A stretch of 64,000 nucleotides of DNA from Guyanagaster necrorhizus (taxonomy: Eukaryota; Basidiomycota; Agaricomycetes; Agaricales; Physalacriaceae), in the NCBI RefSeq assembly GCF_019112545.1, contig NW_025064909.1, positions 337,023 through 401,022 on the forward strand, in the 5' to 3' direction. The translations under genes were made by a program, and so were the position numbers. Every line of letters begins with the position of its first letter. Position 1 is the stretch's first letter. Below, in pieces: positions 22,830 to 34,439 of this stretch. Below the pieces are notes generated by a model, which saw only the letters and a program-made list of their open reading frames with translations, was not told the DNA's origin and ran no database searches.

Positions 22830-24010
22830 GCTGCACATAAGAACGCGGAAGAAGGGAAGGAAGGATAGGCTTGCTCACTGAGCCAGAAAGTCTTGCGCCA
22901 ACTGGCTGCCAGGAATGTTACGGAAGCGTGTACGAGCTGATGTTGGTGTGACTTTCGGGGAAGACGCGTGATTTGGCCTTTGGCAACGACATACATCCTT
23001 CTTTGAACTACCACTGCCAGTCCACTGCAGGGACGTATGGAACAGTTAGAGCATGCCTTCCCGGTACGTGCTAGACAGATATACAGTCCAATAATGAAAA
23101 AAGGTGTCGCGAAGAATGGAAGGGTAGACTGAGGTAGAGCTGCTGTCGCCGACCAGAACAAAACCGAGTCATTATTTAGGTCGGGGTCGGTGCAGCCAGT
23201 TGCTACCGCTAATGAACTGCTAGCTATTTGCAGTTTCCGAATAAAAGGTCCTGCTCTCCGTTAAATAAGCCTATATCGAGCGTAAGAATGCTGGGAAGAG
23301 GAAGAGAGGCCGAGTTTGCTCACTGGGCCAAAAATCCTCTCCAAACTGGCTTCCAGGCCCTTTGTCGGCATCGTCTAGACCTTGCGAGGCTGAGAAAAAT
23401 GCCGCACCGACGTATACTGGCTGCTATTGGGTGATTTTGGGGGAAGACGCGTGATGGTCGTGGTGATGAAGAGAACCGCATTCGTTTGTTGACGTCACCA
23501 AACACTCTTTGCCACACGACGACCTGGACCTTTTCACGTTGCTACGCTCTGCAAAGACAATTCTACATCTTTGTTCTTGCGTCGGCCGCAGCCACAGGCG
23601 CTTTCATTGTCCTGTACTCTGTCGATCCTAGACTGAGCAGACAAATTGGAATTGGCCTTGCTCAGCGGGCAGCCAAAGTTCGTAAATATTTGTATTAATT
23701 CAGAATACATTGACCAACGTACCTCTAGAGCAAACCGATAATGACTTGATTTCTCCCTGACTCGGAATAGCCGATGTCGAGCATCACCTCAGCGCTTGTT
23801 CATCTCGTCATCGAGACGAGCTGATTCGAATGGTCGACGAGGACCTTGCAGCTGTAGAAAGCAGCATGGAGAACTCAGCCCTCAAGGGATGGCCATGCCG
23901 ACGCCAGGGCGAAGGCGCCATCTTTACTTTGTATTTGTCAGTGCCCTGCGCGTTCAAGGTGTGTAAATCTCAAGTTCTGACTAAATATTCATTGATAACA
24001 GCATTTAACT
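22830..24010 (+). pseudogene. Decayed gene X, copy B (unrecognised family)
   Basis: Parallel to copy A at 9032-10293. It has a hydrophobic segment reading FVLASAAATGAFIVLY (about 23570-23620), then GLAQRAAKVRKYLY, and further on HRDELIRMVDEDLAAVESSM (about 23810-23870) and a GWPCRRQGEGAIF block. Copy B reads better than copy A in these blocks, but frame changes separate them. A membrane-anchored protein with a conserved basic loop is likely. The family is not recognised. Confidence 0.4.
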
Positions 24011-24234
24011 AAGCCTACGAACGGCTCAAAAATCTTACGAATAGCCAGATTTCAACTATGCACGAAGAAACTGATGTTACAATGAAAGCATCAATCTCTT
24101 CTCCGAGCTTGGGTTAAGCACAATTGTCTCGCAACTAACACAGGTGCGTTCTCTGCCTCTCGATATGTGTTTAACGTCGACGCTTGAGATCATGTCGACA
24201 GCACGGGTGTAAAACACTGATGGGCCAGGCCAGT

Positions 24235-25160
24235 GGCGAATCCGGGAGATGACATGATGACTTTCATGCTCAAGATCTCGCCATGTTGCATCGGGAGCTA
24301 CGGGATGATATGATCACGCTGTTCATCGGGGACATGTAAGGCCGCTTATTCTTGCATGAACAAGCGCTGGTACTGATTTTGGTGCCTCATTAGGATACCA
24401 CTGCAGGTGCAATATCCACTCTATTCTATATCCTCGCGCGACGGCCAGACATACAACGGCGCGCACGGGAGAAAGTTCTGAACGTTCTGGGTGACGATCT
24501 CAATCTCGACCTGATTGTCGAACAGCTCTCTGGAGTTTCATTATCGTATCTTACCGCGTGTATCCGTGAAGCCTTGCATTAATACACCCATATCCTACAT
24601 CATCCACCGCCAGGCGAACCAACCTGTCCAGCTCGGGAAGTACTCTACTCCCGCACATACTCCCCTGATTGTGAATATCTACGCTATCCACTACGACGGC
24701 AGACGATGGGCATCTCCCGACTCTTTCAATATAGAGAGGTTTCTACAGCGCGGATGGTAGAAGTCTGGATGGCTTTCGTTCGCTCTGTTGAAGTAGCACA
24801 CCCTCCATGTCGCTCTTACCTTACATAATCGTAGCTACCAATACTGGAAGTCGAAAGTCAACGCTTACTAGCTTTTGACCTTCGACTCCAGACCTGGCTT
24901 TCCCTGCTGCGCTACGCAACCTGCTCTCAACACGCTCTTGGTCCGCTCAGTGCCCTGCGAGAAATTTTGCGATGTACGAGCAGAGGGCGCTGGCGGCCGT
25001 GTTTCTCAGGGAGCATGAGTGGGCTTTGCCGGAGCATTCTATGGACCATAGGGATTCGTTGAAGAACACATTCTCGCCATTTGCTTTGATGTTGCTTCAT
25101 GATTTGGAGCTCACGTTCACGCGAAGGATGTCATTAGGTGTCCCGAAAGATGGGGAGTAG
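24235..25160 (+). pseudogene. Cytochrome P450 no. 4, 5'-truncated, frameshifted and interrupted
   Basis: Related to P450 no. 1 but starting only at the segment equivalent to NPGDDMMTFML. A missing base spoils the I-helix just before the conserved intron. The next exon restarts with DTTAGAISTLFY. At the ExxR motif two bases are missing, so EAL runs into a stop and the Arg is lost. A 147-bp insertion (24786-24932) splits the heme loop between SFAL and the QCPARNF-type block. The C-terminus to TAG at 25160 is recognisable. It lacks the whole N-terminal half and cannot function. Confidence 0.85.
24786..24932. mobile_element. 147-bp solo LTR with 5-bp target duplication
   Basis: The insertion starts TGTTGA and ends TCAACA, the short inverted ends of LTR retrotransposon repeats. 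It is flanked by a perfect duplication CGCTC (24781-24785 and 24933-24937). The uninterrupted reading in P450 no. 1 confirms the empty site. Inside is an imperfect inverted repeat around TGGAAGTCGAAAGTCAA and TTTTGACCTTCGACTCCA. At 147 bp it is short for an LTR, so it may derive from a small non-autonomous (TRIM-like) element. Confidence 0.75.
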
Positions 25161-25398
25161 AGTGATCATGTGTGCTTCCATGAGCCTCGAGACTTATTTA
25201 CAGTGAATGATAGGGTTTGTAATGTTGTCTGTCTGTGTATGTACAGTTGTAAACGAATATCCTAATATTAGTTCTAGAGATCATTCCATTGGATATGATT
25301 ACAAGGACCTTGGGAGCCGTGACCGGATTTTAGGTGTCATCGAATACGACCTAAGTGACGCGAATGATCTCACCAGAGCATTAGTTCGGAGCCAATAG

Positions 25399-26457
25399 TT
25401 ATAAGGCCCGTCGGTCTGAACCCCGGAAACATCGACGCGGAACCTGCCATTCAATGTGAATTTGGGTCACATAGTGCCCAATCGAAGTTCTTCCAGGCTG
25501 TTGCTCTTCTTCCCGAGGGAAAATCAGTGTCAGATTGTGGATTGACGAAGATCTCGATGCGGATATTAGTGATGTTATTATGGGGGGGGAACCTTCTCTA
25601 GGGACGATGCCCACCATTGGAGGCAGTCGCTGGTGAGCCGGAAGTCGTTTGTGCCATCGAACGGAATAGGGATGATGAGCTTTGATACTTCAGACAGCGA
25701 GGTGATAGGTGGTACATGCACTGTAGCGGTGTCATGTTTAGTGTACACCAGACAGGGATTGAGAGCGGGACTGACCAAGATAAAGGTCCCAGTTCACTAG
25801 GTAACATGGCCTCGACCAATCTGGAGACATTTTGGCAGATGTTCCTACCACCCTTTCCAGAGATTTCTAGCCGTCGGGCCTTAGTGATCGACGGTGAGGA
25901 CCAGAGCTGGGAGAGGATATCCAGAAAGTTAGAATCTTCGCCAACACAGATAGTCAGACTGTAGAGCACGGAACAGCGGACTGATTCATTGATCGTGGCA
26001 AGGCGCTGCCCTAGGAGGCTTGGAGTGGGAACGAAAGAATGAGGGAGCAGAGCTCGTCGGCGCTGAGCGAGGCATTTGCCAAGTCAAGATATGTGATGTT
26101 GGGGAACGCAGTGACTGAGGCATGCCACAAATGGCGGTCTGCAAAGTGGGACCAATTTATATCGAGGAGGAAGAGGTTCTTGGTGTACCCATATTGGGCG
26201 AGGGCTCTTAGGAGCGGGAGAAGGAATGGGTCGGTGGGGTTGTTGGATGAGCCATGGGGTTTGATAGTTAGGAAATCCAGCTGGTCGGGGGTGTCGTCGA
26301 GGGAGCCCGTGTTGAGGAGGGCGTAGAGGTCCTGGCAGGTGTATTGTTGTCTGTAGTTCGTGCTCAATTCCATGAAATCAAATTGCAGCGGACGGATGTT
26401 AGACACTTCCAGGAGGCTAGGAAGGCTATTAGAATTTCTTAGGTGATGCCAGAGCAA
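25399..26457 (-). pseudogene. Leucine-rich F-box-like family protein, probably decayed
   Basis: Minus-strand pieces match the family seen at 28563, 36685 and 38120. They include a Cys-containing start YTCQDLYALLNTG, then INWSHFADRHLWHAS, ITYLDLANASLSADEL, and late blocks LQWWASSLEK and WALCDPN. The blocks are in family order but in different frames. The breaks after SLILSFP (about 26015), near 25780 and near 25450 are not all explained by introns. No ATG was found for the first exon, and the only in-frame start is TTG. It could be a gene with an unusual intron pattern, but decay is more likely. Confidence 0.5.
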
Positions 26458-28420
26458 TGGCGACTTATTTGGATGGTGGTTTATCCATATTTATTTGAGA
26501 AGAGGGAAGAAGAATTGCTGGAGGAATGGCTCCAACGCGGACAGCGTTTTATATGACGGTTTTGGACAATGGTGCCCTTGAAAACAAAAGAGAGAAAGAT
26601 AACCAGCAACCGGTAACCATCTAATGAGCAAAGTCAACGTCGAATTTCGAACGCGTGGAAAGCATGTGATGTCCCCGTTGAGATCATTACGCCTGTCACA
26701 AAGGCAGCATAAAATTTCCTAAACAGTACTCAGCCGTGGAAAATGCAAAGGACGAAGTGGCACTTACCTTGCGACAGCAAGGCCTGGGATTTGAAACTTG
26801 AAGCCCTCGAAGGTCCGGAAAACGTAATATAAGCAGCGAAAAAATAACCGTTCTGTGAGATATTCAGCTGTTAGAAAGATGAGGGGGATAGGCGATTAAT
26901 GCCGGAAACGGTGAACAACATTGTCGCCTAGGCACACTTGGACGATGAGCCGGTGTTTGGCCCTGGTATTCTAGGGTTAGGGTTTCCATCCTTCCGCCAA
27001 ACCATCCATCATCGCCTTCCTTCGCGCTGTCTTTTATCCTTCTATTCCATATATTTCCAATCTAATTATCTCAACGAGCCTGATGAGCTAGCTGCTGCAC
27101 CGCTGTTCGCGTAGCATGTAAAAAGGCGAGAACCCTGACCAGTGAGGTCGTCTTGGTCAGTACTAGCTTTTTCAGCGTCGACATCGACGTCTCTTTTCTC
27201 ACCTGCTAGCCGTTCTTTAGAAAGATGACATTGCCTCAACCAGCTGACTTTGAGGTCCTCGAATGAATGTTTAGAGGAGTGGCTCGAACGGTGAGCAAGG
27301 ATGAGCACCAACCAGGCTCACGGGAGCACAGTAGGGACGTCGCCTTACCTACCTCTTGATTGATGGTAGTATCAACGCTTGGATATTGCAGACGAATCGT
27401 GACTCGCGCTGTCCATCCTCGATTTTACTCGATTGCCAGATGGCCGCTGTTCCAAGTTGACAGAGATGACGCGTTAAAGTCAGAATTTGCTCTCTGGACG
27501 GTATCTACATCAAGGGTCGACTAGCCTATGCGCTTATAGCTACAAGGCAGACCCCAACGTCGTACAGAGAACAAGACATTGGAGGCCCGTTCTATCTCAG
27601 AAGGAGAAAGTGAATACGCTACGTATGGTAACTTGTTGCAAAATTTTCACCATTCCTTTTCATTAATATCGTGTCAGCTAGTCGATATTCACGTTTAATA
27701 TATGAACATCTATCGTTCACTTTGCCCAAATTTAGATTGTTGCTATAGAAACATGTGAGATCGAAGGCTGAAGCAGCAGCTTGAACTCCGCGTCGGCCCC
27801 GGAAAAGATAAACAATGATGTCCCGAGCACTCGTAATCTTTTGCTCGCGTGTACCGCAGCTTTCTAGGTCATTGCCACTGAGCATAAGCAGGAGATAGAC
27901 TAATCCCAAATATAAGACAAATTCTACAAAATTCCTGTCAATTATAATGAACCAGTTCTCCCCCAGTGACCTTTGAACGCTCCTCTTACCTCAGGGAAGA
28001 TGGATAATACAATGAGTGGCTGTTGACCCCAGAGTCGAACCTCCTGCGCAGGCTGAACCGTCGCTGAAAATCCAAGGGTTCAGCACTCAGCCCCGTCACC
28101 CAGAATTGTACTGTATCTTTGTCTGTCTCCGGATGTGATCTCGATATCATAGACCAACGGATGTCGCCAAATCTCCAGCATTGCTCGACACGAGTGCTTT
28201 ATATTCGCTTAATATTATTCTTTGTCCATGGTAAATATATTATTTGATGGCTCGGATGCCATGATATTCACAAATTGTGCATTAACTTAATGATCGATTG
28301 CAGTCTACCGGATCTCAGCGCTTGGGTGGCCAAAGCGCTGCTTTGTCCATGTCAGCGAACCTGTTGTCTGTTGTTTTTACTTTCGATCATGGCCAGGTTG
28401 TCTTTCTTTTCCACCCACAT
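26458..28420. other. Gene-poor interval
   Basis: About 2 kb with only short open frames that have no recognisable domain. A GGGTTAGGGTTT stretch at about 26970 contains barely two telomere-type units and is not considered meaningful. Confidence 0.4.
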
Positions 28421-28421
28421 A

Positions 28422-28427
28422 TATAAA
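28422..28427 (+). promoter_or_regulatory. TATA box of the leucine-rich protein gene
   Basis: TATAAA about 135 bp upstream of the ATG at 28563. A probable leader intron (GTAAGT ... ACAG, 28506-28555) lies between them, so the spliced leader would be short. Confidence 0.5.
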
Positions 28428-28562
28428 GGTCGGGATGCCTGGCTCGGAAATATCATCTTCTCCTTCCTCCACTACCTTTCCCAGAATATCTTTCCTCAAC
28501 TCTGCGTAAGTTTGGCGGTTATCAATTCCATGGATCTATGCTGACCGGTTCACAGAATAAAC

Positions 28563-29712
28563 ATGTCTCTCTTCCAGATAGGTCCTCGCGAGTATCCAGA
28601 CCCACCCTACAGTCAGATGTGCGACGATCAGTCGTGGAGAACCTACATCGACAGCCAAGTGTACATCTGCGGCGGCAAAAGCCCAAGAGAAGTCATACGT
28701 CCATATAACCGGGACTTCGTCCGCCTCCTACACGATATCGCCCATTACCATGTCCAGGGACAAAATCCGGTAAAAATTATAGCTATCAACGACCTTTCAT
28801 GGTCCGACTTTGGCGATGATCGTTTCGCATACCACACCGCCCTTGTGTCGTTCCCGTCTGTCACTTCTCTCTTCCTAGACAAAGTCCACTGCAGCTGCAA
28901 CGAGTTGTACACTCTTTTGCGCTCCTACACCAACCTTCAGACCCTGAATATACAGCGCCTGATACTTGACAGCAATTCCTCTTTCCTATTCCAACCAAAT
29001 TTCCGCGGACCGCCCTCGTTCATAAAGGCTTTGGACCTTGATGTTGACAGTTGTTCGCCAAGCCTTCTTCCTCTTCTCTCTTCTCACTCCCATATTCCCT
29101 TTGTGCTAGACCGCCTGGAATCCTTGACAATCATAGGCCAGTCCGGCCCCATAATAGGGAGAGCAGATCGCTTTGCTGCCATTGTTTCCCTTGTCGCCAT
29201 GCCGCTGGAGCTTAGCTTGATTGTTGGTCGGATCGAGATTTCAGGTTCGCACATTGATTCTTCTGGATTCCATCCACCGACTCATTGACTATAATGCAAC
29301 AGACGAGACACCCTATCTTGATGTCAGCCATGTCACCGACCTCAAGTTCACCGTTTATCTGGACCCAGGGTGGAGCTACTGCTATTCCCTTCGGTGGTGG
29401 GGCCATGTCATTGACCGCCGTAGCGCCGACCTTCAGAAGGTCACTATCTGCATCCAGGGCCGGAATAGTCCCTCTCTTCCAGCAGAGGATGTTCCTTACT
29501 GGACATACTTGGATCAGGCATTGTGTGGTAAACCCAGCTTCCGGCAGCTGTGCTTCCAGGTCTCCATGAGCGGTCAGCAGTCTCAGCAGTCTTGTCAAGA
29601 CCTTCAGAAAGCGCTGAGGCGTCGGCTTTCGGGAGTCATCAAACGCTACGGAGCCTTAGGTCGTATTAGTTGGCTCGACGATGGTGGGCAACCATTCTCT
29701 CCGGTTCCGTAG
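28563..29712 (+). CDS. Leucine-rich F-box-like family protein
   Basis: Two exons, 28563-29244 and 29303-29712, with a 58-nt canonical intron in phase 1, give 363 residues with no defect. Repeated segments of the type FPSVTSLFLDKVHCSCNELYTLLRSYTNL are irregular leucine-rich repeats. A conserved C-terminal block with LRWWGHVID and LDQALCGKPS is shared with the members at 36685 and 38120. No N-terminal F-box is evident. The family is expanded in mushroom genomes. Some relatives carry an F-box and act in ubiquitin ligase substrate choice, but no partner can be named here. The ATG was chosen because it directly follows the leader intron and a TATA box is upstream. Confidence 0.8.
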
Positions 29713-31312
29713 TGCATGCCTCCGAGTCCTTTTTCATTGTTTCATCGCTTGTGACTATTGTATAGAATGAATACATTTATTCGTTCTTGATACTGAAAAC
29801 AATGAACTACGAGCTGGCTAATGCTCTAATGGTGCGTTTGGTAACCGGGCGAGATACAAGAGTGATGTGCGACGTCTGCAAGCCCGGGTCCCCACAGATA
29901 AATAAGCCCATCTCTGACCTATCCCTCGGAAGACAATATCTTTTTTCTGTCGATACGTTGGATCCTCAGGAGGAAACAATCGCTCGCCCGCTGGGACTGT
30001 TATCACGTTATACGTTCAGTTGATCTCTTGAAGAATATCATCTAACAGTAAGGCGTCAAATACAGGAGAGAGAATGAGGCTTACCCGGATTCAAATCTAG
30101 AACCTGAGCACCGACAATATGATCAGCACTTCGTTGGTAGTCACTCTCTCAGAATATTCAGGACAAGTTGAAACCCGACACGGGCGAAATGACGCTATCA
30201 AAATGGCTGAACTAGTAGACGGCGCGGCCCAAGGTTGGACGTCAATGCCGACAAACGCTGTGAGGCGCTGTTTGCAAGTCCCAGATGAAAACGGGTCACA
30301 AAAACATGTGGACTGAGTTCCCTCTAAGGAAAATGGATGCAAGAAAGAGGATGTGGAGAGATAAAGGCCGTTGAATGAACGTACCCCTGGTTAGCACAAA
30401 AAAGAAGTGAAGGGGCTACTGAAAAAACAAGCGTGCCTCAGAATGGAAACTCATTGAAAAATGTCTCGATGACATCAGGAGACAAGGAATGCCCTGGACA
30501 ATCCTTTGTAGTAAGATCCATTCCGCCAGCCGCGCCTTCAGATTATCCTCCGGACCACAGACACTTGCGTGAAAGTAGTAGGGCAGTACATTGTCGTCTT
30601 CCCCGGTCTCATGATCAACACGCACCATTGGGACTATTAGTAGGCGATGATGCCTTTGGACGAAATGCATAGTACTTCATCACGATTTTAGTTTATGTGT
30701 ACATGTTCGATTCATGTAGTAGGTAGGATTTACGCGAAACGAAATACTTTGGATTCAAATGTGAATTGCGCTGATCTGAGAAGTGCGTTTGGTAGGGCGA
30801 GACAGCCCCAAAGGGAGCTGTACAACGCCTGCAAGCCCGGGGCCCACGACAAGGGAGCACCAGACGGAGACAGTGCACATCTGCCTCCGTCTTATCCCCC
30901 GGGAAACACATACCTTTGAGATCGAGGTCTTGCCTCGCCATAACACTCATATTTGAACGGATGGACAGTCGGAATATATGGATGGCATGCTGCCAAAAAT
31001 ATGAGACGGCGAGAGAATGGTGAGATGAATAATTGCATATTCAGCTCTTTCCATTCCACGCGTCGGCGTATTTTAACAGCTTTCCGACGCCTTCGTATTA
31101 TTAATGGTCCAAACTCCTTGTTGTACCTGCTTCGTCTGTTTTTGTTTGTAACGACGAGCAGGTATTCCTAGAAGAATGAACGCACATCAGTATCTGCAGC
31201 AAAGACGAGGGAGAGGGACATACATGTATTTTTGTTGCGATTATCGCTGTAAAGAAAAAGATTCATATCGTCGAAGCCGCAAAGTCGGGCGACTTACCAC
31301 TGCTTTACTAGG
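29713..31312. other. Gene-poor interval with an imperfect direct repeat
   Basis: No gene recognised. A block at about 29831-29895 (GGTGCGTTTGGTA ... TGCAAGCCCGGG) recurs imperfectly at about 30782-30850, spaced about 950 bp. The 3' end of the leucine-rich gene is at its left edge. Confidence 0.4.
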
Positions 31313-32440
31313 GTGGGTGTATTGGAGACCACCTGCCATCCCGCGGTCAATACCCCACCCCGTCTTGAAGGATGCAAACGAGTCTTATGACTTTGCGCAA
31401 TTCTAAGAAAATAACCATCAACAAGGGAGATGGAAATCAGGAACGAAGACGACGTACAATTTCTTTTGGCAGAAAGCGAACCAAGTCTACGAAATGTCGT
31501 TGTTAAATGGAAGCAGTGTGAAAAATATAACGACTTACTGCGGTGATTTCAATCAATGCCATTGGCCATTGGCACTGAAAGAGAGGAGAAGCCGATGCCT
31601 CAGAGAGATCCGATTACAAACTCCTCACCGGTTCGGTCGCTTGCTCGAACGGTTCTACCACGCTTGTACGTGATAACCGTTCGAGTCGGTCAACGACTTC
31701 ATTGCGAAGACGGATGGGTATCGCTACCCATCTTTGCGTGCCGATCCATGGCCTAGCCATTCATCTTGAGATTGACCGTAGTCACCATTGCTTTTTTACG
31801 GTGGGTGTTGGAGACCACCTGCCATCCCGTGGTCAATACCCCACCCCGTCTTGAAGGATGCAAACGAGTCTTATGACTTTGCGCAATTCTGAGAAAATAA
31901 CCATCAACAAGGGAGATGGAAATCAGGAACGAAGACGACGTACAATTTCTTTTGGCAGAAAGCGAACCGAAGCTACGAAATGTCGTTGTTAAATGGAAGT
32001 AGTCTGATAAAGATAATGACTTCACTGCGGTGATTTCAATCAATGCCATTGGCACTGAAAGAGAGGAGAAGCCGATGCCTCAGAGAGATCCGATTACAAA
32101 CTCCTCACCGGTTCGGTCGCTTGCTCGAACGATGTACTCAGTACCACGTCGCCGGAAAGATGGATGCCGATCCAAGGCCACCATCAGCCCTATCGATGGT
32201 GGATGACCAGCCTGTCCAAGGAAGGGTCATCAACGCCGACGAATCACGAAAGGGAGAGGGCACAAAGGCCAAGGATAGTCGTCGAAACGACCGCACGCAT
32301 CTACCACGACGCTTGACGTCGCTCACCGTTCGAGTCGGTCAACGACTTCATTGCGAAGACGGATGGGTATCGCTACTCATCTCTGCGTGCCGATCTATGG
32401 CCTAGCCATTCATGTTGAGATTGATCTTGGTCGCCTAGTC
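31313..32440. repeat. Tandem direct duplication, unit about 490-640 bp
   Basis: Unit 1 is about 31313-31800 and unit 2 about 31801-32440. They are nearly identical over most of their length, for example the shared run GGAACGAAGACGACGTACAA and the shared end around CATTGCGAAGACGGATGGG. Unit 2 contains about 170 bp more (about 32133-32325), so unit 1 suffered a deletion or unit 2 an insertion. No coding potential was recognised. Confidence 0.8.
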
Positions 32441-33916
32441 GCTCCATTCACCCAACGGTGGGGTCGCTTGACTAAAATTAGGAGCGCCATGACTCCTTAA
32501 GTAGGAGGCCGTTGACTTAGGAAAGTGTTAACAGCAGCACTGAAGAAACGGTAGGGAAAAACGTACATATATCTTGCTGGTTAATGAGAACATCGACGAA
32601 TTCCTATGGGTAAAGGAGTAAACTGTTCGCTCTCACGCAACGACGACGATGACCTACCATGGAGGTACCCGGTAGCGGAGAACGATAGCCACATATGAGG
32701 ATGAACATCCCACAGCTTCTGAAGAGAGGCTGAGGGCGTCGTCGTCTCAATAGTAGCGTTGAGTATGACATTTGATCGTTCGAAGCCAAGAGAGGATGGG
32801 GACAGAGAGAGCAAGCGAAACTTTTATACCTTTAGGACCTGTTGTGGCTTATTTGTCTCATGTTTCGTCCGTAAGGATCGATCAACCTGCGTCTATCACT
32901 GTTTTTCCAGTTTCCGACAAATCTTGACTCAGGACAGTCGGCCGACAAAAAGATACGGCGTACATGGTAGCCGCCGGGGTAGACAAATTGGGTGAACGGA
33001 GTTTGATCGATCGCGTCCAGGGTACACGTGATCGCATGTCGACTGGAATTGACGATAGGCCCCTATTTCGATCCTTGCCACTCACGAGTAGCATATCGTT
33101 TTGGTGCTTAAATTTTGAGACGGTTCGTTTTCGTGTGACGATTCCAGTGAATTTCTCACTTCGTTGACAATCTCACCACAAGGTCCAAGCCTACTGGCCC
33201 TTTGAGCCACTCGGGCTCTGGAAATTTTACTGGTCACTATCATCGCGGATTGCAACAGCAGCAACCGACGGGAAATTTTTCTGTGGAATCAGGAACCGCT
33301 ATATTTTGTGCCTTCAGTTCTGCTTCTGAGTCCAATTTTAGCTGTGAATTCATGGAAGTTTGTCTGTCGGAGTTGAACGGTGACTGGGTATTGTAATTTC
33401 CAGAGACTGCGAAGACATCTGCATCAAACTGTATCTACACATTGCAATCTTTGAGTTGGCACGGCTCCGGCCAAGAAGTTATTGACTCAGATAATCCAAG
33501 CCAGACTCATGCTTCTCATCTGCCAAGACCCCACTGCATGCTCCACACCCCCTATTACACCGTTTCACAGAACTTTCCATTTAATTCAGAATTTTTTCCA
33601 TAGTTTTTTATTTTTGTGCTCTGATTATCACCTGCGATTTTGACCCGAAGATTTTCAGCCACAATCCTGTAGATGACTATCACAGCAATGAAAACCACGT
33701 CCTTTGACAACATTACTTGGTTCAATATCTGTTTTTCTATTCACTCGCAAAACCTAAGACAGCTCTCCTCTACGAAGGACGCCAACTCGCCACAATCAAC
33801 TGTGTATTGAAATTAAGAAACCATAGATAGAGACCGACGTCAACATATTTTCGAAGATTAAAGGGTATAGATGTAATAAGTTCCACCACGAAGGCAAAGT
33901 CCAACTGAGCTCATCC
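32441..33916. other. Gene-poor interval
   Basis: Only short open frames, none with a recognisable domain. Nothing else was seen. Confidence 0.35.
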
Positions 33917-33922
33917 TATAAA
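33917..33922 (+). promoter_or_regulatory. Possible TATA box before the 34-kb minisatellite
   Basis: TATAAA about 100 bp upstream of the repetitive open region at 34017. It suggests transcription, but no ATG-initiated frame could be fixed. Confidence 0.3.
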
Positions 33923-34016
33923 ACAGCTTATACATGCAGAACAGTCGCCATTCACTCATTCCGTCTCACTAATCCACCAACCGTCATCCAAATCCGTGGC
34001 TTCAAAGCTAGCTGTT

Positions 34017-34350
34017 GTGACTGCGCGTGCCTACACCGAGCGCCGCAGTAACGTGTCGAGAGTGGCATCTGCGGCGACGTTTAAAGATCCATCTACGAGA
34101 GCGTCAGTGTCGACTTTGGGTGCAGTTTCACGCGCCTCCACCGAGCGCCTCAGTAAAATGTCGAGAGCGGCACCAGCGGCGACATCTGCAGAAACACCGG
34201 CGGCAACATGTGAGGAACCATCTACGTCGGCTGTGGGTGCAACTACATGCGTATTCACCGAACGCCGCAGTAGCGTGTCGAGTGCGGCATCGGCGACGAC
34301 GTGCAAAGATCCATCTACGAGAGCATCATGGTTGACTGTGGGTACTACGG
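34017..34350. repeat. Minisatellite with units of about 105-118 bp, open in several frames
   Basis: Three and a part copies of a unit beginning near GCCTACACCGAGCGCC and containing ATCCATCTACGAGAG. On the plus strand one frame reads as Ala/Thr/Ser-rich repeats (TERRSSVSSAASATT type) up to TAG at 34427. At least two other frames, one on the other strand, are also open. The plus frame has only a GTG start. Whether it is coding cannot be decided. Confidence 0.65.
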
Positions 34351-34439
34351 CCCGTGCGTTTACGGATGCGTCAGGGGCGACGCCTGCAGAAACATCTACA
34401 GTATCATCAGACAAGCAAGTAGTGTAGTCAGAAGACAAT

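Larger units (their letters stand above)
21527..24210 (+). repeat. Copy B of a segmental duplication
   Basis: Related to 8062-10295: end of the terpene cyclase, its 3' flank, then gene X. Copy B starts abruptly inside the last cyclase exon, about 70 bp after the end of the 7-TM gene. The following P450 piece at 24235 is in the opposite orientation to P450 no. 1 of copy A, so an inversion followed or accompanied the duplication. Divergence is considerable, so the event is not recent. Confidence 0.75.

Noticed and set aside
26965..26985. Telomere-like GGGTTAGGG stretch, also near 39890
   Set aside because: Fewer than three units in each place, inside ordinary sequence.
28020..28120. tRNA-like B-box (GGTTCGACTC) on the minus strand
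   Set aside because: No matching acceptor stem or cloverleaf could be drawn, and the T-stem does not pair.
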